DNA of 64,000 nt from Pagrus major. Lineage: Eukaryota > Chordata > Actinopteri > Spariformes > Sparidae. Of the stretch, positions 14,101-23,784 are shown one piece after another. The DNA lies in contig NC_133236.1 in the NCBI RefSeq assembly GCF_040436345.1, forward strand, positions 11,958,443-12,022,442, given 5' to 3'. Below the pieces are notes generated by a model. The model was given only the letters and a program-made list of their open reading frames with translations. It had not been told where the DNA came from and made no database searches. How positions within the stretch are numbered: position 1 is the first letter of the stretch; each line of letters starts with the position of its first letter. The translations under genes and the position numbers were made by a program.

Positions 14101-17100
14101 AAACAGCCAAAATGTTTCCAGTGGTAAGAAGACACCAGCCACAGCATTTTACAGCAAACAAAGGCCTTTTGTCAGGCTGATCATATAAAGTAACAAAGGG
14201 GAATAGAAAGCACAAAATAAGTGCTGATAATGCCTTGAGTCTTGCTAAGGTAAAAAAAAAATAAAAACACAATAAATGTTTTTTTCAAGAGTCTGACTTT
14301 TACCTTTTTTTGAATGATCAAAACATACACGACCAAATTTCCAGATGTTTTTACTGGAAAGAAAAGGTGACAATAAAAAAAGACAAAAAATAGGTGCCAG
14401 TGAGCATCTTACTTTGAGCATGCCTCTGTGGAAGAAGGTGAGGCCTTTATAAAGCATCGCAATGGGCTGATTCTTCTTCAGCTCTAAGGACTGCTGGAAG
14501 TCTTCCATAGCTGCCACATAGTCCTGGCGGGAGGTCAAAGCACAGGATCAGCCTATGGCACCATCAAAACATGTACGTACACAGAGAGACTGAACATTTG
14601 ATAATCAGACCTCTGAGATGAAGAGCAGCGTTCCTCTGTGTCTGTAGAGACGGGCTGATGGCTGCAGCTGGATGGCTTTGGTCAGATCGGCCAGAGCCTC
14701 GCTGATACGACCCAGAGGAGACAGGATCTGAAGACACATTCACACAAAAATAAATGTAAAGATGAAGTATAAGCACGAAATAAACATCCGATTAGTGCAA
14801 AAATCCTGTTTTTTTAAAATGTATTCTGTTCATGGCTATTCAACTTCTTTTTAGTGAATCATACTGATTTACAGGTAAAAACAACAGAAAAGATGAAGTA
14901 GAAACTAAACATTTTCCTGTTAAAAATAACAAAAGCTAAATCTTGCAGAGTAGAATTTAAGAAAGACTCTAAATCTGATTTGATTACTGACGTTTACTGA
15001 CCTATGCGTTGTATTAAGTTTGTGAAATTTTCTGATGCTTTGTTCTAAATGAGTTTCCACAAATGTAACTACTTTAAATGACTTAACGTGACAGGATAAA
15101 GACAAGTCTGTTTAACTAGTTTTGTCCCACTTCCACATCAGATTTATTACACCACAGATGTATTTGAGTCACATCTTAAAGAGGAAACAGCTCATAAAAA
15201 GCATCAAACTTTCTCTGGAGAACTATAAACTCACATGACTTCATGATTGTTTACGTGTCTACATCTTACTGGCTAGTGCTAAACACAACTGCACTTGAAA
15301 ACAGAATATTTACAACTTCATCACAATATGCGTATTTTTCCATATGTTCTTTTTTGTTTCTTGTGCTCCTCTGTTTTTTTTAAATCAACACTGAAGCTGA
15401 TATAATACAATATAATATAATATAATGTAAAAAACTTAACTTGGATGAGGTTAACAACCGGATTTTTACTAGAAAAATACCAACTAAAACTGAAACAAAA
15501 ACAAAAGTCCCACTACAACTTCTGATTGCATCAGAAACACACTATGCAAATCACGTGGACCAGAGGCCAGTGATTTTGAGCTGATCAGACATCTGAACAG
15601 AGGTCAAAGAAGTACTCTGATTACTGAAGTACTGAATTAAAAGAGCAATACCACAGTGTAGAAATACTCTGTACACTCTTACATTTTTACTTTATTAAAA
15701 GAACAAAAGTATTTGCACCAAAAGTAAAAGTACTCATTATGCATTATATATTTCAGAATAATATTGTAATTACTGATGCATTCATGCGTTCATCACTTGA
15801 ATATTGCAGTTGGTAACATGTGGCTTATGTGGTTTAACTACTTCATATAGTTTATCTGCTTGGTGGCTTTTGAACTTCCCCTTGGGGATCAATAGAGTTT
15901 TATCTATTCCAAAAAAATGCATCATCATTTATTTGTATTATACTAAACCTGCAAAGTGACCCGTAAATAAACCTGTCAAATAACTGTAATGGAGTAAAAA
16001 GAACAATATTTTCCTCTTAATTGTTGTGGAAGTACAAATTAGCAGTGAATGCAAATACTAAAGTAAAGTACAGTATGTGAGTAAATGTACTAAGTTACTT
16101 TTCACCATTGCATCTGAACATAAAATAGATCAGACATAGAGCTGATTAATGATCAGCTCCAAGTTATAAACTGTATAGAAATGAGCTACCCAAATGAATG
16201 AAGGGATATACTAGAAATGTAATCAGTTAAATTATATCCATTGTTGCCAAGAGCTGTAGTCTTAAATTATATTATGGCACTTGAAATCTCTTTCAGGGGC
16301 TTCAGAGACCTATAATAAACCACACTAAATGACTTTTGTCACTGGGTTACTCTCTCTGTCCAAGGTCAGGCCTCACCTCTGCTCTCTGTTCATAGACCTC
16401 TGGCCAGTTAGGCTCCAGAGTGATGACTCGGTTGAGCTCGTACAACGCCAAGTCAGCATTCTTTATGTCCTGGCGTGGAGACAGAGGAAGGGGAGGAGGT
16501 TACATTTTGTTGACATAAACCTTAATGCATAGTGAACAAAGCTAAGAGCAGAGCCACAAAGAACCAAACTATACACAAAACCTGCTGTCATGCCATTTTC
16601 CTGGAGGGCACACTCGTACCCACCCATAACCGCAGAGTCCTGGCAGATTGAATTTGCATTCATTGAATGACACACTGAGTCATTCTGTGTGTACCTGAAA
16701 CTGCTGCTGTCGCCAACACTCAGGATGCCTTTTATTTTTTAGGCATCCAAAAAATGTACAAAGACAACATCTTCCGGTGCTGCCAAATACCAGGGTGGCT
16801 TTCAGAAAACGTGTAGTATCCTTTTAAGTCTAATTTAGGGAACATTTTGGCAAAACTCAACATGAAAAGGAGTCGACCAATTAAATTAAGAGTCAACGTG
16901 ACTCAACTTTTAATGCAAATACTGTAAACGCAGCACATCAATATAGAAAACACTGACAGCAGCTTTGTAACTTGTAATGAAAAGTATGAGTCATCTGCTA
17001 TGAATAATGTGAAGACCTTGGCTACAGCACAGCACTGAATGGTGGGTGTCTCTGACAAACATTAATTATCGTGCTGCAACACTTTCTCCCAAACAAGTAC

Positions 17101-17647
17101 ATAATACTTTGGAAAGACTACTTCATGTCTTAGTCATAACTTCACTATTGGGTTTACAATGTATCTGCTTTTACCTGACTGAGATCATTCTGATTAAAAG
17201 ATCCCAAATTAACTGTTAACATGGACGGTGAATACAGCGATCCATTAAGACGTGTGATCCCCTTTCCCCAAAACAAATCATAATATAATATAACTTTATG
17301 GATGTGTGCATAGTGGTTCCACCAGCTGTGAAACATCTAATGTGCCGATACACATAACCCTAACCCGATAAAGAACAGGCACCTTTAAAGTGACAGATTT
17401 TTGAATGGAATTTGGCTTGTTCTGTTCTATGGGGAGCCCACTACGACAAATGCCCCTTTAAAAGTATCGTAATTTAACATTTCTTAGCTTATCAGTAAAT
17501 ACACTGTTATACACATCTAACAGTTGATGAAACATGACATCTTATGATTCAGCAGGCAATACTTGTAAATTCGGCATATAACTTTCTGACAAAGCTTTAG
17601 TTATTGTGACAAAACTTAATTACTACTACTTAATTACAAAATATACT

Positions 17648-17683
<36 letters not shown>

Positions 17684-17684
17684 A

Positions 17685-17736
<52 letters not shown>

Positions 17737-20700
17737 CGAGCCCCGTTCAAGCAACATTAGTTTGGTGAACAGTGGTCCTGGTGACAACAGGCAGACTCAT
17801 TCTAAAAGCGGATATGTTATTGCTGTAAGTGATGCTTCTCCGATTGGGAACTATGCTGAATTTATGTATAACTCTAGGTGATCTGTTGTTCTGTTAAGCA
17901 GCTTTTCAAAGATTTACACCAGCCCTCTGAAGCCAATTGAAAATTAATTCAGATTGGGCCTGATCAGGCCAATGACTTCCAACTGAGGTGGTTATATGGG
18001 GCATTTTTATTCTGGTTGGGCTATTGTTCTGATTATTAGTGATATATTAGAATCCATGTAAAAACAGCCATTACGGACCAGCAGATGGCTGACCAGAAAG
18101 GGTGCTCATAATTTATGAGGCACATTCAACTTCATTTTAATGGTTGGTGAGAGAGTTACAAGGTTCTTCGCAGTTGCACAGAAATTACAGTATCATAAAA
18201 TTACAGCTCAACTGAAATATCGGTTGATATTGGCCTGTCACAGATATATTGATATCGGTGAATATGTTGCCCAATATGCGCTTTTTTTTTGACAATATAC
18301 TGTAGAAAAACATGCATAAAATATATAAAATTAGTAAATTCCCAGTAAGGTTTGTCCTTTCAGATATAAAAATGATTGTTAAACTCTCAAATATCCTGTC
18401 TACATTACATATGATTGTCACAAGTGTTTGATAACCACAATTAAGGGATCACTGCAAAAACTGTGTGTGTATCAGCCGATATACGGATATTGATGATTTA
18501 ACAAAAAAATCCCTGATATCAGTATCGGCCAAAGAAATCAAGTATTGTTTATAAAGAAATGCAAGAAAATATGAAACTACTCGAGATAAAACTATTTCTA
18601 AAAAAGCTTGTTTGTTATTAAAGCCAAACAGTGCAGTAGCATTCCACATTCATCACTCACCTGTAGACTTTTCTTCCCATAAGCTATCCCTCTCCCATAG
18701 ATGGCACTGACCAGCTCCGGGTCGCCCTTTATCAAAGACACAACATGTCAGGAAAATACTCTTGAGATACAAAGAAAGGAAGTTGTGCTGCAATCCTAAT
18801 ACATGTATTGAGAGTGAATATCTGCTAATTCAGCAGTAAACTCACCTGTAATAAGAGTGAGAAGTGTTTGATGGCTTCATCGTAAAGACCGTTGCCTATC
18901 AGAACGTAGCCTATAGCTGCGACGACAGAAATGATGACGAATAACATCACAAAATCATACACGTCCGCTCGGCACTAATAAGGCTTGTGCTTAGAACAAC
19001 GTGTAAACTTACCAAGTTCTTCGTTTGTGTTGTGGTTATCTACGGGGAAGGGGATTTTTTTCTGTTCTATAAACAACTTGGCCTGGTTCTGTGAGAGACA
19101 GAGAAGAACAAAAAAACATCACATATAGGCGGAAAAAAGAGACGTATATCAAGAGACGGCCCTGACACACAGGAAACAAAATAATGGTTTCCTGTGTGAA
19201 GACAAACCCACCAAAGGGGGAAGAAACACAGATACAACACTGTGGGGCTCAAAAGTGGAAAGCTAAAAACTTGTATTTAATGTGTCTTTAAGGTTTACAA
19301 TCCAGGGACACTTTGCAATGTAAAAAAGTATATTTAATATATGTGTGAAGCAAATCAAATGAACCTTTGTCAAGGATATTTTGGTGAGTTAAAAGGGGTT
19401 TTAACAAGCTTTCCAGCATCTCTCAAGGTTACACTGTGCAATTAAGCATCACAGAAGAGAGAAAATCATCCTTTCTGATGTCAAGGACTCTCACTACTGC
19501 CAAGCACATACTTATGCAGTTATAAATATTCAGCGTAATGCATCAAAAAGCTAGTTTTCTCTCCTTCTCAAAGTGTCACGTTTTATTTACTCTGTAATCC
19601 CAAAAGTAGAATGGCAGCATGACATGATGCAAATACCATTGCAGGATGCAAATTTGACAGCATGCAAATGTTGCTGTGGCAGCAATTTGGGTTTCCAAAT
19701 ACAAAACGAGACAACTGACAAGACAAATACATTCCCACATTTATATCATCAGAGCCAACAGAAAGCAAAGTCATCAAAATGACACTGAATCACTGACATA
19801 AGGTCAAAAGGTAAAGATTTGGTTCTCTTTTTTCTTCCTTCCAAGGAAGATATACTATATGTGTAAATTACAGGGTTTTTTTCCCCTTCTTAGGCTTTTA
19901 TGAGGATGAAACTGCTCTGAATATGAAGTCTTGACTTAGATGACCTCCAGTAGTTTTCCCCTGGCAACAGCGACTAAGAGGTGCACTGTGAGTGTGGTCA
20001 GTACACTCTCACATCACTGCTGAGTGTTCAGTACTGCACTTATGCTTTGTTTTCCCCAGAAATAAAAAGTCATAACTGTCATTAAAGCTCCTATATTGTA
20101 GAAAGTGAGATTTCCTGTCTTTTTTGATTATTTAACAGGCTCAGGTGCTATGTACACTGAAAGTATCAAAAATCCAACAGAGTTGAACTCACTATGACTT
20201 GAAAATGTGTTCCAAACAAACACAACTTGGACAACATGTCTACACGCTTTTCTTTTAATTATTATTACTAGTGTAAGTAGACACGGAGAAATACACACAG
20301 CCTGTATTCAGAAACTGTGCCTATAAACGAGCCATCAGGACTTCCGTTACATTATGATGTCACAACTATACAGTCACCCCCCTCAGCCACAGCCATGGTT
20401 GCAAAATCACCGGCAGAGGTGATGTGAAAACATGGTGGGCTGTGCATGCTCAGACTTCTGAGGCCTTAAAGAGATGAGCACTAGAACAGAGTGTTCAGAC
20501 AGAGGATGAATAAAGGTGCTGCAGCAATGAACTGTATTAGAAAAGTAATTAAAAACACACGTAAACATGTTCTAGTAGACACCCTAAATAAAAGTGTGAA
20601 CCTGAGAATATCAAAAGAAAATCCAGGGGATATGTATCAAACTCAAAAATGAGTATATAAACAAACCTTAGGGGATGATAAGTCAGGGTCTCTGTGTTGA

Positions 20701-22554
20701 TTCAGAAATGAAAGACTGGAGTGATACGTTGTCACAGAGAGTTTGCACATGGCACAGTGTTGTGCTATTTATATAAAACAAGCTGTTAAGAGTTGACTAG
20801 AAACCACTTGTTTTTTGACGGAAATTGTTACAGGCAGTGGCTGTTTTAGATCTGATAACTCGATGTGTGAGCGTGTGTGTGTGAGATCTCACCAGGATCT
20901 TCTCTGCGTTAAGTGAGAAGACTGACTCGCAGGGCGGGTTGCTTCCCTCCTCGCAGTCTGGGTCCTCCAACTGTAAAATTGAGGATTCTGAAAAGACAAA
21001 TATTCTGAGCATTTATTATGGGAAGCACTGAGCACAACGATTAATATCTGTGTGAACATTTTTTAAAATTTATATATAAAAATTCCCATCCTGCCAAACC
21101 GTTACTCTTTCAAGTTACATTTGAACAATCTTATATTTCAAAGGAAAAAATGTCTGCAATGTCAAGCGGACCTGACCCCACTCATTGCGGATTCCAATCC
21201 AACAAGGCATGACAGCAATGTGGTTTGGAGTGACTCCACCTAGCTCTTCAGACAGTTTGAGCATCTAATAAAACATTTTCATCATCCCACGGAGACAACC
21301 ACACCAAAAGCTCCATTAATCTGAATCTAATGAACGTGCTACTTTGAACTGCCAAATCTAGGCAGTTCAAAGTAGCACGTTCATTTTAAAAAATTGAACA
21401 AATAAAGGAACAAACTAGTACTTTTGCATAGTCAATTTACTGCAAGCCACATGCACTTGCTCAAAAAATTTCCCCAAATTTGAGTATTTTTCGGAGTATT
21501 TTTCATGGCAAACAATTCCGGCACAGTGAACACCACGTCTCTTTTCGATATCTTCAGAATTATGTTAATGTTAAAATGATGTGAAGCATAGACATGGACT
21601 GATTTGTAAAGTCTCCTCTGCATTACCACACAAAGATTAAATATTTTTGATAGTCGTAAAACTATTTTTTTTTATTCTGTCTCAGAGTTCAGTGAGATGG
21701 TTTAAACCAAACCTGCTGATTGCCTAGGAGGCAGGAAAATCACATTAAAAAGGTTAAGAAAACAAATGATGTTAACATATGTCTTCACCTCAGCAAAGAT
21801 GCACTTAACCGAGCAGCACCAACCAAAAATGAATGTGAACTTGTAAAACCGTTTCACCTGTCATACTTGGTCTCCTCCTAAAAGCTGAGATTTGATTAAT
21901 AAAATAAATTTCTATAGCTGGGTGTGTTAGTAGTAAGCAGAATCCACTAGAATATCACGACCATCAGAAAAATCTTTCGGTTTCCCTTTGTTAAAGGCGC
22001 AATTTAGTGGCCGAGCGAGGCAACGCTAAAATTCTGTATTTTTTGACTGGAGTTTGGTGCTGACCTCTTGGGGTAAGCTAAAACAAGCAGTTTGTAAGTT
22101 TACCGTTGAGTTTGACTTTCCTTACTGTTTTGCACACATCAACAGACTCTCAGTGAATCTCTCACAGCGGTGCTACTCTCGCTCTCCTGTATTTTTGTTT
22201 CAAGTCCCATTTAACCTCCACGGCAGTAAGAGCCGCAGCTTATCTTAGTTATCTCCTCTGGGCTGTCACCGCTTGTTGTTATTAGCCCCTTAACGTTAGC
22301 TTACACTCGGTTAAGCTAGCCGGGTTCAGTGACAGTTAGAATCGGGGAGGACGTGGCAAAGTAACAGCGATAAGAGACACTTTACCGCAGTCCGCCGCGT
22401 ACTCTTCCCACTCGGACAGCGAGCTGCATCCCTGCTTGTGGAGCTCATTGTTGAACAAAGTGAGAGTGGAGAAATACTCGGAGGAGAAGATGGCCCGAGA
22501 CAGGTACAGTAGTGAGAGCGCTACCACAACAACAGCCCGGCTGGCAGGGGCCAT
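302..22554 (-). CDS. ttc13: TTC13, tetratricopeptide repeat protein 13 (complete, 23 coding exons)
   Basis: Coding exons from the start: 22386-22554, 20893-20987, 19013-19088, 18846-18916, 18661-18726, 16377-16469, 14611-14727, 14413-14523, 10744-10826, 10444-10585, 10051-10225, 8623-8779, 7990-8120, 7776-7908, 6144-6236, 5810-5893, 5397-5481, 4998-5107, 4322-4457, 2683-2762, 1346-1424, 491-570, 302-416. All phases join, giving 826 aa against about 860 in human. The start has a strong context (A at -3, G at +4). Residues 1-21 or so look like a signal peptide (VVVVALSLLYLSRA), so the product should enter the secretory pathway. TPR repeats fill roughly residues 107-370 (for example GQAYRELGDFESAMESFQKA). 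The C-terminal half follows the TTC13 family closely (LMQWRDMFDIAVKWRR; EYDGFTITITGD; FSVETQTTEERTQ). The biochemical role is poorly known. The exon 7 donor (GTCTGA) is weak. Identity rests on recalled family sequence and on the neighbour ARV1. Confidence 0.96.
1897..2257. repeat. First copy of an intronic tandem duplication (TTC13 intron 20)
   Basis: This block is repeated at about 2310-2690 with offsets of 413 to 433 bases because of small indels. Shared stretches include GGAGGAGAGAGAAGCTTCC, AAGAAATATGAAACA, CAGTAATGTTTTTCAC and GAGGAACACAAATTC. It ends with a copy of the exon 20 splice donor (minus strand GTCCAG then GTAATT) at 2246-2255. Confidence 0.85.
2310..2690. repeat. Second copy of the intronic tandem duplication, reaching the end of exon 20
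   Basis: Homologous to 1897-2257. Its right edge overlaps the last few bases of TTC13 exon 20 (exon limit 2683) and its real donor site. Confidence 0.85.
3590..3665. repeat. Short ATCGG-type interspersed repeat fragment
   Basis: Carries motifs such as TCAGTTATCGGCAGG and GAGCCGATAATA, like the longer copies near 18190-18545 and 41375-41600. It lies in the intron between TTC13 exons 20 and 19. Confidence 0.4.
3930..4120 (+). repeat. Short interspersed element, family M, copy 1
   Basis: Contains AACCAACAGTCCAGAACTC, AAAGATATTCAATTTACAGT, and AGAAGCT after a run ending CATATTTG. The same series of motifs recurs in at least seven other places in the window. It is AT-rich and non-coding, and looks like an old non-autonomous element. 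Confidence 0.6.
5121..5158. repeat. (CA)n microsatellite beside the TTC13 exon 18 acceptor
   Basis: Nearly pure CA repeat on the plus strand. In the TTC13 transcript it reads as (GU)n and ends 13 bases before exon 18 begins, where the polypyrimidine tract should be. Confidence 0.95.
7289..7512. repeat. Foldback element with arms of about 57 bp (TTC13 intron 14)
   Basis: The left arm 7289-7348 and the reverse complement of 7456-7512 match over nearly their whole length: CCAAAGGGATAAAGG, AGCACACAC and CTTCTTCAG occur in the same order in both. The spacer of about 107 bases has a weaker inner inverted match (CAAACAACATG). Confidence 0.8.
9505..9835. repeat. MITE-like element with GGCTGCAC/GTGCAGCC ends (TTC13 intron 11)
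   Basis: The left end reads ACGGCTGCACC and the right end GTGCAGCCCT, so the ends are inverted. The interior is AT-rich with CACGATATGA and TTGATAATATTTCAATTAA, typical of a dispersed teleost repeat I recognise in outline only. Confidence 0.6.
10827..14412 (-). other. Large TTC13 intron 8; no gene inside
   Basis: 3.6 kb between exons 9 and 8. No coding exon or RNA gene was recognised. About 12000-12180 contains fragments (CAAAATCTAGTGGCAATCCA; GTAGTTGACATATTTAA) resembling a dispersed teleost repeat. Confidence 0.6.
15600..16115. repeat. Dispersed repeat rich in AAAAGTACT and AGTAAATGTACT (TTC13 intron 6)
   Basis: Contains AAAAGTAAAAGTACTCATTA, AATGGAGTAAAAAGAACAA and GTGAGTAAATGTACTAAGTT. 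Related motifs recur around 23120-23560 and 60045-60080. I recognise this as a common teleost interspersed sequence but cannot name the family. Confidence 0.6.
17641..17733. repeat. (AT)n microsatellite (TTC13 intron 5)
   Basis: About 93 bases of almost pure AT with two short interruptions (ATACAT and ATAAGT). Likely to be length-polymorphic. Confidence 0.95.
18190..18545. repeat. ATCGG-type interspersed repeat (TTC13 intron 5)
   Basis: Contains ATATCGGTTGATATTGGCC and TGATATCAGTATCGGCC. A middle part (GTTTGATAACCACA, then GGATCACTG) is also found at 41407-41434, so the two loci carry the same element. Confidence 0.65.
20070..20570. repeat. Probable dispersed teleost repeat (TTC13 intron 2)
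   Basis: Begins TTAAAGCTCCTATATTGTAG and carries ATTATGATGTCACAACTATA and CTCAGCCACAGCCATGGTTG. The layout resembles a widespread fish repeat, but no second copy was found in this window. Confidence 0.35.
21329..21385. repeat. Perfect 25-bp inverted repeat with 7-base loop (TTC13 intron 1)
   Basis: Arms 21329-21353 and 21361-21385 are exact reverse complements (core GCTACTTTGAACTGCC / GGCAGTTCAAAGTAGC), with loop AAATCTA. Transcribed on either strand it would form a mismatch-free hairpin. It is shorter than typical microRNA precursors. Confidence 0.95.
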
Positions 22555-22682
22555 GTTGTGCTACATGTGTGACGCCAGAGAGCGGAAGCCGCAGCAGCTC
22601 GACCAGACAGAACCAACGAACACGCCCCCCTCACGAGCGACTGGAGGCCAACGAGAAGACCGCAGCCGGAGAAGATGATTAG

Positions 22683-22700
22683 ACTGCATGTCCCAGCATC
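22683..22700 (+). promoter_or_regulatory. ZNF143/Staf-like site near TTC13
   Basis: ACTGCATGTCCCAGCATC differs little from the known vertebrate motif ACTACAATTCCCAGCATGC. It lies about 130 bases upstream of the TTC13 start codon. Assignment is by eye only. Confidence 0.5.
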
Positions 22701-23119
22701 CTCTGCGGCTGTCAAACCGGTTCCTCTACCGTCAAGTCCAGACAGAACAAAGCATTTCCGTTGTAACTTTCAAATTAAAACCGTCCATCGCATCTTTTAG
22801 CTTTAATAAGTACAACTAATTACACTAATCAAAATGAGTTAGGGACAAAATTGTTGGCCCCCACATTTCATTTGCATATTCATGCACATGCATATACGCA
22901 CCCATATCCCAATACCCCTAACTAGTGATCTAGATAAGTCAGCAAATAATATTGGATCACTGCACTGTTTGACACACTGACACTGACACACTCTTCTGTT
23001 CTAATTAGCCTATGGTGTTGCAAAAATCACATACTGGAATCCATCCTTTACCAAAGTTTGAATTTACCAAAAGCATAATAATATTATAATGCAATATGTA
23101 GTACAGTATATAGTTGTTA

Positions 23120-23560
23120 AGAGAGTATTCAGATCATTTATGTAAGTCAAAATAGTAATAATGCATTACAATTGTCCTGCACTCACAATGTAAAGAAGTA
23201 TTAGCAGTGAAATGTACCAATGTAATGTAATGTAGTATTTTTTAATAAAAAGTTAAAGTATTCAGAAGGCAGTAGCATGACTAGTGTCAGTGTTGCTTTG
23301 TCATAATTTATATTATTGGATTATTATTAGCAGTGCATTAATGTGCAAGTAGAATTTTATTTTGCAGCTACTGTATAATTTGGGTGGAGCTTATCTGAGG
23401 TTGTCTTCATACTGTTAGGTAGGTTAATTTGTAGAGATACCTTGTATTTTTTTTTTTTTTTTTTTTAAGTTCATCGTATCTGGATATAAAAACTGCATTT
23501 GCAATTTCACAGTTAACAACAGCCACTGAATAAATGTAATGGAGTAGAAAGTAAAAGATC
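23120..23560. repeat. Degenerate dispersed repeat between TTC13 and ARV1
   Basis: Contains GAGAGTATTCAGATCATTTA and, after a gap, AATGTAATGGAGTAGAAAGT, similar in type to 15600-16115. A poly-T run occupies 23449-23466. Confidence 0.45.
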
Positions 23561-23784
23561 CCTAACAGGAATAAAGTGAGGTAAAAGTATAATAATAATG
23601 AAGCTCCACAATTGACAAAAAATGCATTATAAAGGGGAATGTTTTTGAAAATGTCTTTCCTTATCATTTAATGGCAGATGGTTACTTTTATTTTGAAGGC
23701 GGAACTGTATGGAACATATTTACTTCCGCTTCGGTTGTCGGTCATGCTAGCGGCTTTTCGTCGCAGTTCGCAGGTAGAAGAAGA

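Larger units (their letters stand above)
22555..23784. promoter_or_regulatory. Divergent TTC13/ARV1 intergenic promoter region
   Basis: 1.2 kb between the two start codons. The TTC13 side holds GC-rich DNA and ACTGCATGTCCCAGCATC at 22683-22700, close to the ZNF143/Staf consensus. The ARV1 side holds ETS-type cores at 23698-23704 (GGCGGAA) and 23724-23729 (TTCCGC). The middle (about 23120-23560) is repeat-derived and AT-rich, so the two promoters may be separate. No TATA box stands out. Confidence 0.6.

Noticed and set aside
17606-17881. Open frame of Ile/Tyr repeats
   Set aside because: Produced by reading through the (AT)n microsatellite.
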